Made by a program: the position numbers and the translations under genes. Shown piece by piece: positions 1 through 8,342 of a stretch of 64,000 bases of DNA. Origin of the DNA: Rhizobium metallidurans (GTDB lineage: Bacteria > Pseudomonadota > Alphaproteobacteria > Rhizobiales > Rhizobiaceae); assembly GCF_014196505.1 (NCBI RefSeq), contig NZ_JACIDW010000009.1:62001-126000 (forward strand), read 5' to 3'. Under the pieces are notes generated by a model. The model ran no database searches, was not told the DNA's origin, and was given only the letters and a program-made list of their open reading frames with translations. Each line of letters starts with the position of its first letter. Within the stretch, counting starts at the first letter, position 1.

Positions 1-341
1 TCTTCGACGGTGACCGGCTTCTCGCCGCGCTTTTCATCGCCCGGCAGCCGGTGGCCGTCGCGCGCAACTGGGCGATCGCGCAGCTTGGTGCGTCGCATGA
101 TCAGCCGCGCAAGCGCTTCGCGCTGGTTGCCGGCCGCCCCGGCTCGGACATGCCGGATCCCGGCGCCACCGTCTGTTCCTGCCTCGGTGTCGGCGTCAAC
201 CAGATCATCTCCGCCGTGCGCGGCGGTTGCCACAGCGTCGAGGCGATCGGCGCGCAAACCAAGGCTGGAACCAATTGCGGCTCGTGCCGCGCGGAAATCA
301 GGGGGATCATCGATGGATGTCTTGCGGCAGCAGCGGAATGA
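1..341 (+). CDS. nasA: Assimilatory nitrate reductase large subunit, C-terminal end (partial)
   Basis: The gene enters from the left edge; its reading frame begins at base 3 and ends with TGA at 339-341. Only about the last 112 residues are present. They end in a small cysteine-rich domain with CSCLGVG and CGSCR, the pattern of a BFD-like [2Fe-2S] domain. That domain is known at the C-terminus of many bacterial assimilatory nitrate reductases (NasA/NarB type), which reduce nitrate to nitrite in the cytoplasm. The catalytic molybdopterin domains lie outside the window. The overlap with cysG, which makes the siroheme needed by nitrite reductase, supports the call. A nitrite reductase (NirB) also carries BFD-like domains, but not normally at this end, so NasA is preferred. 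Confidence 0.75.
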   Translation, partial: FDGDRLLAALFIARQPVAVARNWAIAQLGASHDQPRKRFALVAGRPGSDMPDPGATVCSCLGVGVNQIISAVRGGCHSVEAIGAQTKAGTNCGSCRAEIRGIIDGCLAAAAE

Positions 342-1803
342 CAGTCCGGCCCGGATGGAGCCGCTCGCCAAGCTCCCCGTCTTCTGGGCACTCGAAGGAA
401 AGCGTGTCGTGGTCGCGGGCGGCACGGATGCGGCGGCCTGGAAAGCCGAGTTGCTGGCGGCCTGCGGCGCCCATGTCGAGATATTCGCCGAAACCTTGGG
501 CGATGCCTGCACTGCCCTTCTCGCGGGCAAGCTGGGGCATCCATCCGCAAGCATCTGCCACCATCAGCGGGATTGGCAGGAGGCTGACCTCGACGATGCC
601 GTGCTGGCGATTGGCGACTGCGACCATGACGACGAAGCAAGACGCTTCTTCGACGCCGCGCGCGCGGTGGGCGTGCCCGTCAACGTCATCGACAAGCCGG
701 ACTATTGCCAGTTCCAGTTCGGCTCCATCGTCAACCGCTCTCCCGTCGTCGTGTCGATCTCGACCGATGGTGCCGCCCCCATCCTTGCGCAGGCGATCCG
801 CCGACGGATCGAGACCTTGCTGCCGCAGGCGCTGAAAGGCTGGGCGGGGTTGGCGCAGGCGCTGCGGGACGGAATTAACGAGCGGCTGGCACCGGGGCCC
901 CAGCGCCGCGCCTTCTGGGAAAAGTTCGTCGATCGCGCCTTTTCCAGTTCGGATACGCCGGAGGAGGGCGTTGGCGGGCTGCTTCTCGAGGAGGCCGAGA
1001 GGCTCCGGGGAGTGCCCGCCCACATGTCTCGAGGCCGCGTGACGCTCGTCGGCGCCGGCCCCGGCGATGCCGAACTCCTGACGCTGAAGGCAGTGCGGGC
1101 TTTGCAGGCGGCCGACGTGATCCTTTTTGATGATCTCGTCTCCGCTGAGGTGCTGGAGCTTGCCCGCCGGGAGGCCAAGCGGATGCTTGTCGGCAAGCGC
1201 GGCGGCCGCACGAGCTGCCGCCAGGAAGATATCAACGACATGATGGTCAAGCTCGCCAAGGCGGGCAAGCATGTCGTCCGCCTGAAATCGGGCGATCCGA
1301 TGATCTTCGGGCGCGCCGGCGAAGAGATTGCGCATCTGGACCGCGAAGGCATCCCCGTCGATGTCGTCCCCGGCATCACGGCGGCGAGCGCGATGGCCTC
1401 CCGGCTCGGAATTTCGCTCACGCACCGCGATCACGCCCAATCCGTGCGCTTCATCACCGGCCACTCCCGCCATGGCGGATTGCCTGATGATGTGAACTGG
1501 AAAAGCGTCGCCGATCCGCATACGACGACCGTCTTCTATATGGGCGGCAGAACGGCGGCGCTGATCGCCGAGCGACTGGTCGCGGAAGGGCTGGCGCCTT
1601 CGACGCCTGTCATGGTGATGAGCGACGTCAGCCGGGACACGCAGCGTCACTGGCGCGGTTCGATCGCAAAGCTCCACGAGGGCATTGCCGTCATTGGCTA
1701 CGAGCAGCCTGTACTGATCGCCGTCGGGTCGGCATTCGCCGCGCGTGTGGTGGCGGACCAGGATGACATTCAGCCTGAGCTGTACCTGCGGCGCGAGGCC
1801 TGA
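313..1803 (+). CDS. cysG: Siroheme synthase (uroporphyrinogen-III C-methyltransferase / precorrin-2 dehydrogenase / sirohydrochlorin ferrochelatase)
   Basis: Two-domain cytoplasmic enzyme of 496 residues that turns uroporphyrinogen III into siroheme, the cofactor of nitrite and sulfite reductases. Residues about 20-230 are the CysG_N dehydrogenase/chelatase part, with a dinucleotide-binding stretch VVVAGGTDAAAWKAELL. Residues about 240-485 are the SAM-dependent methyltransferase, with VGAGPGDAELLTLKA, VRLKSGDPMIFGRAGEE and VVPGITAASAMASRLG. The ATG at 313 overlaps the nitrate reductase gene by 29 bases; an in-frame ATG at 355 is possible and would lose only a non-conserved leader. The overlap suggests translational coupling in a nitrate assimilation operon. 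It converges with the cys transport operon 22 bases downstream. Confidence 0.93.
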   Translation: MDVLRQQRNDSPARMEPLAKLPVFWALEGKRVVVAGGTDAAAWKAELLAACGAHVEIFAETLGDACTALLAGKLGHPSASICHHQRDWQEADLDDAVLAIGDCDHDDEARRFFDAARAVGVPVNVIDKPDYCQFQFGSIVNRSPVVVSISTDGAAPILAQAIRRRIETLLPQALKGWAGLAQALRDGINERLAPGPQRRAFWEKFVDRAFSSSDTPEEGVGGLLLEEAERLRGVPAHMSRGRVTLVGAGPGDAELLTLKAVRALQAADVILFDDLVSAEVLELARREAKRMLVGKRGGRTSCRQEDINDMMVKLAKAGKHVVRLKSGDPMIFGRAGEEIAHLDREGIPVDVVPGITAASAMASRLGISLTHRDHAQSVRFITGHSRHGGLPDDVNWKSVADPHTTTVFYMGGRTAALIAERLVAEGLAPSTPVMVMSDVSRDTQRHWRGSIAKLHEGIAVIGYEQPVLIAVGSAFAARVVADQDDIQPELYLRREA

Positions 1804-1825
1804 TTCCGCCCGGCGCTGGCTCCGT

Positions 1826-2860
1826 TCAGGCCGCGGTCTGGGCGGCGCCGAAGACCTTGGCGCGGCGCACGGTGACGAAGCCGCGATCCCCTGCCTTGAC
1901 GGCGCGCTCCGGCTCGACGTCGAATTCGAGCTGCACGCCACTTTCGGTGCTCGCGAGAATACGGCGGCCATCCGGCCTGTCGAGAACACGGTCGACGCTT
2001 GCGCCGATGCCTGGAGCTTCCGCGGACCAGTCGAGATCGGCCGGGCGCGCGTAGATCTCGCCGGCGCCATCGGCAATGCCGGGTGCGGCGACCGAGGCAC
2101 CGCCCGCATAGGCGACGCCAGCCCGGATTTCGGCCGGCAAAACGTTGGCGTCACCGAGGAATTTCATCACGAAGGCGGATTGCGGATCGCGGCAGACCTG
2201 TTCGGGCGTTCCCTCCTGAACGATCTTGCCATCCTTCAGGATGACGACGCGGTCGGCGAGATCGAGCGCCTCTTCCTGATCGTGGGTCACGAATATCGTG
2301 GTAATGCCAAGCTCGTGATAAATCTCGCGCAGCCAGCGGCGCAGGTCGTGACGGACATTGGCATCGAGCGCGCCGAACGGTTCATCGAGAAGCAGTACCT
2401 TCGGATCGACGGAGAGCGCGCGGGCAAGTGCCACGCGCTGGCGCTGCCCGCCGGAGATCTGTGCCGGAAACCGGTCGCCCAGCCCCTCGAGCCGCACGAG
2501 GCGCAGCAGCTCGGTGACACGCGCTTCGATCGCCGCCCTGTCGCGCTTGACCTTCGACACCTTCATGCCGAAGGCGATGTTTTCGGCGACCGTCATGTGC
2601 GGGAAGAGCGCGTAGTGCTGGAAGACGAAGCCAACGCCACGGTCACGCACCGGAATGTCGGTCGCATCCTGGTCGCCGAAAAAGATCTGGCCGCCATCCG
2701 AATATTCGAGGCCCGCGACCATGCGCAGGATGGTGGTCTTGCCGGAGCCAGACGGCCCGAGCAGCGCGAGCAGCGCGCCGCTGCGGATATCCAGCGAGAC
2801 ATCGCGCACGGCGCGAAACGTGTCGAAGGTTTTGACGACGTGGTCGAGGCGGATCTTCAT
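1826..2860 (-). CDS. cysA: Sulfate/thiosulfate ABC importer, ATP-binding protein
   Basis: 344-residue ATPase that powers sulfate/thiosulfate import. Walker A GPSGSGKTT lies near residue 35, the signature [14 protein letters not shown] near 135, Walker B VLLLDEPFGALD near 155, and the switch histidine in FVTHDQEEALDLADR. The C-terminal third is the TOBE-like regulatory extension usual in CysA. Its ATG overlaps the stop of cysW (ATGA), so it is the last gene of a minus-strand operon sbp-cysT-cysW-cysA. The length matches CysA of other proteobacteria. Specificity for sulfate rests on the neighbours, mainly the sulfate-binding protein. Confidence 0.95.
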   Translation of the reverse strand: MKIRLDHVVKTFDTFRAVRDVSLDIRSGALLALLGPSGSGKTTILRMVAGLEYSDGGQIFFGDQDATDIPVRDRGVGFVFQHYALFPHMTVAENIAFGMKVSKVKRDRAAIEARVTELLRLVRLEGLGDRFPAQISGGQRQRVALARALSVDPKVLLLDEPFGALDANVRHDLRRWLREIYHELGITTIFVTHDQEEALDLADRVVILKDGKIVQEGTPEQVCRDPQSAFVMKFLGDANVLPAEIRAGVAYAGGASVAAPGIADGAGEIYARPADLDWSAEAPGIGASVDRVLDRPDGRRILASTESGVQLEFDVEPERAVKAGDRGFVTVRRAKVFGAAQTAA

Positions 2861-3762
2861 GAGCTTTTCTCTGCTGGCTGGGCAACGAGCGCCGGATGAG
2901 CGGCGGACTTGGCGCGGGTCCGGCGACCGGCCCCCTGGCGCTCGAGCGCCACCTTGGCGATGATGGTGAAGATGGCGATGACCGCCAGGATCGAGGCGGC
3001 GGCGAAGGCGCCGGTTGTCTGATAATCGTGATAGAGCAGCTCGATGTGCAGCGGCAGCGTATTCGTCTGGCCGCGAATATTGCCCGACACCACCGACACG
3101 GCGCCGAACTCACCCATCACACGCGCGTTGCAGAGCACGACGCCGTAAAGCATCGCCCATTTGATATTTGGCAGCGTCACCGAAAAGAACGTGCGCCAGC
3201 CGGACGCGCCGAGCGATGTCGCCGCCTCCTCCAGATCGCGCCCCTGCGCCTGCATCAACGGGATGAGTTCGCGCGCGACAAAGGGCGCGGTCACGAACAT
3301 CGAGGCCAGAACGATCCCCGGAAGCGCGAACAGGATCTTGATGTCATAGGCTTCCAGCGTCGGCCCGAAGATGCCCTGCAGGCCATAGACGAAGAGATAG
3401 GCAACGCCGGCGACGATCGGCGACACCGAGAAAGGCACCTCGATCAGGACGAGCAGGAAGCGCTTGCCCCAGAAATCGAACTTGGTGATCGCCCATGCGG
3501 CGGCGACACCGAAGGCGGTGTTGACAGGCACGGCGATCAGCGCTGTCAGCACCGTCAGCATGATTGCGTGACGCGTGTCGGGACTGGTGATCGTGGCGCT
3601 ATAGACCTGCCAGCCCTTGGCGAAGGCTTCGACCCCGATGATGACAAGCGGCGCCAGGACGAGGAAAGCGCCGATGACGAGTACAAGGCCGATCAAGGTG
3701 CGCCTGACGATCGGCTGGTCGCCGACGCGCGGCGGTTTGCGGTGGGTGGGAATGCTGCGCAT
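2857..3762 (-). CDS. cysW: Sulfate ABC importer permease CysW
   Basis: 301-residue inner-membrane permease with about six hydrophobic segments. The ABC-permease EAA loop reads EEAATSLGASGWRTFF, the site where the ATPase docks. The ATG at 3762 (protein start MRSIPTHRKPP) lies two bases after the cysT stop and gives the usual CysW length; the frame is open further upstream but only inside cysT. The stop overlaps the cysA start. It pairs with CysT to form the heterodimeric channel. Basic residues fill the first 25 positions, as expected for the cytoplasmic N-terminus. Confidence 0.93.
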   Translation of the reverse strand: MRSIPTHRKPPRVGDQPIVRRTLIGLVLVIGAFLVLAPLVIIGVEAFAKGWQVYSATITSPDTRHAIMLTVLTALIAVPVNTAFGVAAAWAITKFDFWGKRFLLVLIEVPFSVSPIVAGVAYLFVYGLQGIFGPTLEAYDIKILFALPGIVLASMFVTAPFVARELIPLMQAQGRDLEEAATSLGASGWRTFFSVTLPNIKWAMLYGVVLCNARVMGEFGAVSVVSGNIRGQTNTLPLHIELLYHDYQTTGAFAAASILAVIAIFTIIAKVALERQGAGRRTRAKSAAHPALVAQPAEKSS

Positions 3763-3764
3763 GA

Positions 3765-4586
3765 TCAGTTCCTCACCGTGTATCGCAGCGCCCGCGCCTG
3801 CATCCAGTTGGTGATCGCCAGCATCACGAAGGCAGTCAGCAACAGAACGGAGGCGATCGCGGCGGCGGCCTGATAGTCGTATTCCTCGAGCCGGATGAAG
3901 ACGAGAAGTGCCGTGATCTCCGTCGACATCGGCTGATTGCCGGCGATGAAGATGATGGCGCCGAACTCGCCGAGCGAACGGGCGAAGGATAGAGACACGC
4001 CGGCAAGCAGGGCTGGTGTCAGCAAGGGCAGCATGACCTTGCGGAAGATCGTCCAGTCCGAGCCGCCAAGCGACTGCGCCGCCTCTTCGTAGGCCGGGTC
4101 GAGATCCTCCAAAACAGGCTGCACGGTGCGAACGATGAAGGGAAGACTGGTGAAGCACATGGCGATCATGATACCGATCGGCGTATAGGCGACCTTGATG
4201 CCGACACCTTCAAGCACAGAGCCGAACCAGCCGTTCGCAGCAAACAGCGTCGTGAGGGCGATGCCGGCCACCGCCGTCGGCAGCGCGAACGGCAGATCGA
4301 CCATCGCATCGACGAGCCGCCAGCCGGGAAAGCGATAGCGCGTCAGCACCCAGGCGAGCGCGAAGCCGAAGAACAGGTTGAAGGTCGTGGCGCCGAGCGC
4401 CGAAAGCACGGTGACCCGATAGCTTGCGAGCGCGCGCGTGGACGAGACGATGCGCCAGTAATCCTCCAGCCCGAGGCTCGCGGCCTTGAACACCAGCGCC
4501 GCCAGAGGCAGAACGACGATAAGGCCGACATAGAGAAGGGTCACTCCCAGCGACAGCCGTAACCCGGGCAGGACATTGCGTCTCAA
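3765..4586 (-). CDS. cysT: Sulfate ABC importer permease CysT (CysU)
   Basis: Inner-membrane partner of CysW. It has several hydrophobic helices and an EAA loop YEEAAQSLGGSDWTIFRK. I chose the TTG at 4586 (LRRNVLPGLRLSLG) because an AGGGA ribosome site lies 8 bases upstream and the 273-residue product matches the family (about 275). An in-frame ATG at 4652 would add 22 residues (to 295) without hydrophobic or conserved character. The gene follows sbp by about 105 bases and precedes cysW by 2 bases. Function is certain at family level; the start is less certain. Confidence 0.9.
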   Translation of the reverse strand: MRRNVLPGLRLSLGVTLLYVGLIVVLPLAALVFKAASLGLEDYWRIVSSTRALASYRVTVLSALGATTFNLFFGFALAWVLTRYRFPGWRLVDAMVDLPFALPTAVAGIALTTLFAANGWFGSVLEGVGIKVAYTPIGIMIAMCFTSLPFIVRTVQPVLEDLDPAYEEAAQSLGGSDWTIFRKVMLPLLTPALLAGVSLSFARSLGEFGAIIFIAGNQPMSTEITALLVFIRLEEYDYQAAAAIASVLLLTAFVMLAITNWMQARALRYTVRN

Positions 4587-4691
4587 GCGGTCATTCCCTG
4601 TTTCATAAGCCCTGCTCAGCGGACATGATGACGAAAGTGGCCCGGCAGGCAAGCGCCAGCCGGGCCAAGCTGTGTGATGTTTGATTAGCGC

Positions 4692-5678
4692 CTATCGGCT
4701 GCCATAGAGCTTGTCGAGGACGCCGCCGGAGGCGAAGTGTTCCTTCTGGATCTTTTCCCAGCCGCCGAACGTATCGTTGACGTTGACAAGGCGGATCGCC
4801 GGAAACTGATCCTTGAACTCGCCGGCCACCTTCTCGTTGCGAACGCGATGACCGAACTGCGCGGCGATCCGCTGGCCATCCTCCGTATACAGGAAGTCGA
4901 GATAGGATTTCGCAAGCGCCTCGGTGCCATGCTTGGCGGCGACCTTGTCGACCACCGCCACGGGGAATTCCGCAAGCAGGCTGACCGACGGGATCACGCC
5001 CTGCACCTTGTCGGAGCCGTACTGCTTCTCGATGCCGCGGGTCTCGGCCTCGAAGGTGATCAGCACGTCGCCGGTCTCGCGCTCGACGAAGGTTGTCGTC
5101 GACGCGCGGCCGCCGGTGTCGAAGACCGGCACGTTGTCGAAGATCTTGGTGATGTAGGCTTCGATCTTTCCTTCGTCGCCATTGTAGGCTTCCTTCGCCC
5201 AGGCGTAGGCCGCGAGATAGGTGTAGCGCGCGTTGCCCGAAGTCTTCGGGTTCGGGAAGACCGCGCGCACGTCGTCGCGGGCGAGATCGCCCCAGTCCTT
5301 GATGTTCTTCGGGTTGCCGGCGCGCACCAGGAAGGATGGGAAGGAGTAGAACGGCGAAGCGTTGTTCGGAAACGCCTTGGCCCAATCCTTGGAAACGAAA
5401 CCGTTCTTCGCGAGGAAATCGATGTCCGTCGACTGGTTGAAGGTGACGACGTCGGCTTCGAGGCCCTCGATGATCGAGCGCGCCTGCTTGGACGTGCCGG
5501 CATGCGACTGATCGATCGTAATGCCCGGATTTTGCTTGATGAAGGCTTCGTTCTCCGAAGCGAAAAGCTCGCGCGATACGTCATAGGATGCGTTGAGAAG
5601 CTTTGTCGGCTCCTGGGCATGCGCCTGAACGGAGAAAAGGGCGGCAAGCGCTGTGCCGAGAATCAGAAGGCGGTTCAT
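4692..5678 (-). CDS. sbp: Periplasmic sulfate/thiosulfate-binding protein
   Basis: 328-residue secreted protein that captures sulfate (or thiosulfate) in the periplasm and delivers it to CysTW. The first 21 residues are a signal peptide (basic MNR, hydrophobic core, cleavage after VQAHA). The mature protein begins with the family-typical LLNASYDVSRELFASEN and contains ADVVTFNQSTDIDFL and the VLITFEAE region. Length fits the Sbp/CysP family. It is the first gene of the minus-strand operon, so its promoter lies in 5679-5987. Whether sulfate or thiosulfate is preferred (Sbp or CysP) cannot be told here. Confidence 0.92.
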   Translation of the reverse strand: MNRLLILGTALAALFSVQAHAQEPTKLLNASYDVSRELFASENEAFIKQNPGITIDQSHAGTSKQARSIIEGLEADVVTFNQSTDIDFLAKNGFVSKDWAKAFPNNASPFYSFPSFLVRAGNPKNIKDWGDLARDDVRAVFPNPKTSGNARYTYLAAYAWAKEAYNGDEGKIEAYITKIFDNVPVFDTGGRASTTTFVERETGDVLITFEAETRGIEKQYGSDKVQGVIPSVSLLAEFPVAVVDKVAAKHGTEALAKSYLDFLYTEDGQRIAAQFGHRVRNEKVAGEFKDQFPAIRLVNVNDTFGGWEKIQKEHFASGGVLDKLYGSR

Positions 5679-5987
5679 CTATCGCTCCGGTGTTTCATTG
5701 TGCGTTGAAACTAATCGGACAGCGCCCGGATCGCGAGGAACCGCTGCCCCGGTTGCCGACTGGCTTAGAAATTCTGTCCCTTTTTCGCCATATTTCGCGG
5801 CGCTTTTACTTCAGGCGATGCATGAACCATACTATGAACGCTGCCTAAGTTGCTGCTAATAAAATGTTTTCCCCACGGACCCAAGACGGTGCGCCCTTAA
5901 GGCCATGGTGACAAAGCCCTGCGGGGACATGGCTCTTCGGTTCGCGATATTGCTCTTGCGCTGGTTCAGCCTTTGACGTATCACCCA
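5679..5987. other. Divergent intergenic region between sbp and the thi operon
   Basis: About 300 bases without a convincing gene. It is more AT-rich than the flanking genes around 5800-5870. It must hold the minus-strand promoter for the sulfate operon and the plus-strand promoter ahead of the TPP riboswitch. No confident -35/-10 pair or regulator site was identified. Confidence 0.5.
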
Positions 5988-6083
5988 CCCATCACAGGGG
6001 TGCTCCGTAATGCCGGGGCTGAGATACGATCGCATGATCGTGGACCCTCAAGCTGATCTGGATAATGCCAGCGGAGCGAGGTA
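5988..6083 (+). promoter_or_regulatory. TPP riboswitch (THI element)
   Basis: The leader carries the highly conserved TPP aptamer strings in order: AGGGGTGCTCCG, GGGGCTGAGA, GACCCTCAAGCTGATCT and GGATAATGCCAGCGGAGCGA. These form the pyrimidine- and pyrophosphate-sensing arms of the known TPP riboswitch. It lies directly before the ykoF-like gene, whose ATG is 5 bases after the aptamer end. Control is therefore likely at translation initiation: TPP binding would hide the ribosome site. Exact ends are approximate. Confidence 0.93.
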
Positions 6084-6088
6084 GAGCG

Positions 6089-6697
6089 ATGTTTTCCGGC
6101 GCACAGATTTCCCTGTATCCCATGACCGGCGATTTCGTCGGTGTCATAACCCGGGCGCTTGCCGCGCTCGATCCCCATCGCGACCGGTTGCGGATCGAGA
6201 CGGACGACATTTCGACGCTGATCATCGGCACGCCCGACGTCGTCTTCGCCGCCATGCGCGATCTGTTCGCGGCGGCCGCCAGCAGTGGCGAGCATTGCGT
6301 ACTGCACGCGACCATCTCGCGCGGCTGCCCCGGGGAGCCGGATGATCCGATCTGCCAGACGCCCGAACTGACCGGCCCCATGGCGCCGCTCGACGAGCGG
6401 AAGGCACGGGCGCATCAGGCGGTCAAGGACGCAGCCGTTATCGGCCAGGAAGCGGCCGCGCAGTTTTCGCTTTATACGCTCGGGATCGACGGCCACATGG
6501 ACGAGATCTATGGGTGCATCGACTTCCTGAAGAATTCCGGCGTCTTCGAGAAATCGAAGAACTTCTGCACGAAGCTGCGCGGCGATACCGGTGCCGTATT
6601 CTCGACGGTGCACGAGGCGCTGGTGCGCTTCGGCCCGCCGGCGGGCCATGTGACGATCGACCTTACCGTCTCGGCCAACAGCCCTTCGAAGCGCTAA
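6089..6697 (+). CDS. ykoF: YkoF-family thiamine/HMP-binding protein
   Basis: 202-residue protein with two similar halves (about 1-95 and 115-200), the tandem layout of the YkoF thiamine/hydroxymethylpyrimidine-binding fold. The first half starts FSGAQISLYPMTGDFVGVI and the second has FSLYTLGIDGHMDEIYGCIDF. No signal peptide is visible, so it is probably cytoplasmic. It is the first gene after the TPP riboswitch and precedes an ABC importer, as in Bacillus ykoFEDC. I chose the ATG at 6089; an in-frame ATG at 6065 lies inside the aptamer. Its role (chaperone or sensor of the imported vitamin) is inferred from the family. Confidence 0.85.
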   Translation: MFSGAQISLYPMTGDFVGVITRALAALDPHRDRLRIETDDISTLIIGTPDVVFAAMRDLFAAAASSGEHCVLHATISRGCPGEPDDPICQTPELTGPMAPLDERKARAHQAVKDAAVIGQEAAAQFSLYTLGIDGHMDEIYGCIDFLKNSGVFEKSKNFCTKLRGDTGAVFSTVHEALVRFGPPAGHVTIDLTVSANSPSKR

Positions 6698-6732
6698 GCG
6701 CCGCACCGCGCGCGCCCAAACCGGTTGGTCCC

Positions 6733-7557
6733 ATGTCGACATCACGTCCGCCCGCATGGCAGGTCGTTCGCGACCTGCACCATCACATCCGTACCGGCCT
6801 CGGCCGGGCGCTGCCTGCCATCGTGGCCGTCTGCCTTCTGGTGGCAGCCTGGGAGGCCTATGTGCGCCTGTCGGGTATTTCACCCACGACCCTGCCCGCG
6901 CCGTCGCGTGTTCTGGCGCAGACCTTCCAGTCGCGGTGGGCCCTGTTCGACAACGTGGTGCCGACATTGCGCGCCACGCTTGCCGGCTTCGGCTGTTCGC
7001 TGGCATTGGCCTTCATCCTGTCGGTGCTGCTCGATTTCTGCCAGCCCCTGCGTCGGGCGCTGTTTCCGCTCTTCATCATCAGCCAGACGCTGCCGCTGGT
7101 CGCCATCGCGCCGCTGATCGTGCTGTGGTTCGGCTTCGGCCTGATGCCGAAGATCCTGCTTGTCGCGCTTGTCACCTTCTTTCCGATGCTGGTGGCGCTC
7201 TGCCAGGGCTATCAATCGACCGAAGACGAGTTGCAGCAGCTGGTCGCCTCGATGGGGGCGCCGCGCTGGAAGCAGTTCCTGCTCGCGCGCCTGCCGTCCG
7301 CCTTGCCCTTCTTCTTCGCCGGGCTGCGTATATCCATCACCTACGCCGTGGTCGGCGCGATCTTCGCGGAATATGCCGGCGCCGCCAAAGGGCTCGGCAT
7401 CTACATGCTGAACGCCAAGAACAACTTTCGGCCCGACCTGGTTCTGGCCGCCGTGTTCGTCAGCGCCGTGCTGACCCTGACGCTCTTCGGCCTCACCGTC
7501 ATAGCCGAACGCCTGGCCATGCCATGGACGAGACGCGGAAAGGGCGGAACCAGATGA
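6733..7557 (+). CDS. thiX: ABC transporter permease for thiamine precursor (ThiX-like)
   Basis: 274-residue inner-membrane permease of the taurine/nitrate/pyrimidine family. About six hydrophobic stretches are present, beginning LPAIVAVCLLVAAWEAYVR. The EAA-type loop is QQLVASMGAPRWKQFLLARLP. The ATG at 6733 (MSTSRPPAW) is 35 bases after the ykoF stop. Its stop overlaps the ATPase start (ATGA). The TPP riboswitch and the NMT1-type binding protein downstream point to import of a thiamine pyrimidine (formylaminopyrimidine or HMP) rather than nitrate or sulfonates. Confidence 0.88.
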   Translation: MSTSRPPAWQVVRDLHHHIRTGLGRALPAIVAVCLLVAAWEAYVRLSGISPTTLPAPSRVLAQTFQSRWALFDNVVPTLRATLAGFGCSLALAFILSVLLDFCQPLRRALFPLFIISQTLPLVAIAPLIVLWFGFGLMPKILLVALVTFFPMLVALCQGYQSTEDELQQLVASMGAPRWKQFLLARLPSALPFFFAGLRISITYAVVGAIFAEYAGAAKGLGIYMLNAKNNFRPDLVLAAVFVSAVLTLTLFGLTVIAERLAMPWTRRGKGGTR

Positions 7558-8342
7558 GCGCTCCACGCCTGGAACTCGACCGCGTCACCTGCAGCTACGA
7601 CGAAACCGCCGTCCTTTCGGATATCTCGTTGACGGTCAGGCCCGGCGAGTTCGTCTCCATTCTCGGGCCGTCGGGATCGGGAAAGTCCACGCTGTTCAAG
7701 CTCCTCACCGGCGCACGGCGTCCTGACGGAGGTGCCATGCGCTTCGATGGTCGCGTGCTCGACCGCGCGGGCCGCCCCTTCGCCTTCATGCCGCAGCGCG
7801 ATGCGCTGATGCCGTGGCGGCGCATCATCGACAATACCACGCTCGGTCTCGAGGTGCAGGGCATGCGCCGCGCCGAGGCGCGCCGGCGGGTGATGCCGCT
7901 TTTCTCCGAATTCGGCCTCGATGGCTTCGAAGAGCATTATCCGGGGGAACTATCGGGCGGCATGCGGCAACGCGCGGCGCTGCTGCGCACCGTGGTCCAG
8001 GACAAGCCGATGCTTTTGCTCGACGAACCGTTCGGCGCGCTCGATGCCTTGACGCGCGCGGGTATGCAGCGCTGGCTGCACGAGATGTGGTCGCAACACG
8101 ACTGGACAGCGCTTCTCGTCACGCACGACGTGCGCGAGGCGGTCTATCTCTCCGATCGCATCTATATCTTCTCGCCCCGCCCTGCCCGCATCATCCGCGA
8201 GATCACCGTCGATCTCCCACGCCCGCGCATATTGGACGGATCGGCGCGTGCGCGCGCGGCTGAGATCGAGGCCGACATTCTCGACACGCTCTTCAATGCC
8301 CCGAACGACGCCACAACGACCAATTTGGAGGAAACACCATGA
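7554..8342 (+). CDS. thiZ: ABC transporter ATP-binding protein for thiamine precursor (ThiZ-like)
   Basis: 262-residue ATPase. Walker A is GPSGSGKSTLFK near residue 38, the Q-loop FMPQRDALMPWR, the signature LSGGMRQRAALLR near 140, Walker B MLLLDEPFGALDALTR, and the H-loop VTHDVREAVYLSDR. It is of the NitT/TauT/SsuB class, without a TOBE domain. Both ends overlap neighbours by four bases (thiX stop and thiY start), showing a tight operon. Substrate assignment comes from the riboswitch and ThiY-like partner. Confidence 0.9.
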   Translation: MSAPRLELDRVTCSYDETAVLSDISLTVRPGEFVSILGPSGSGKSTLFKLLTGARRPDGGAMRFDGRVLDRAGRPFAFMPQRDALMPWRRIIDNTTLGLEVQGMRRAEARRRVMPLFSEFGLDGFEEHYPGELSGGMRQRAALLRTVVQDKPMLLLDEPFGALDALTRAGMQRWLHEMWSQHDWTALLVTHDVREAVYLSDRIYIFSPRPARIIREITVDLPRPRILDGSARARAAEIEADILDTLFNAPNDATTTNLEETP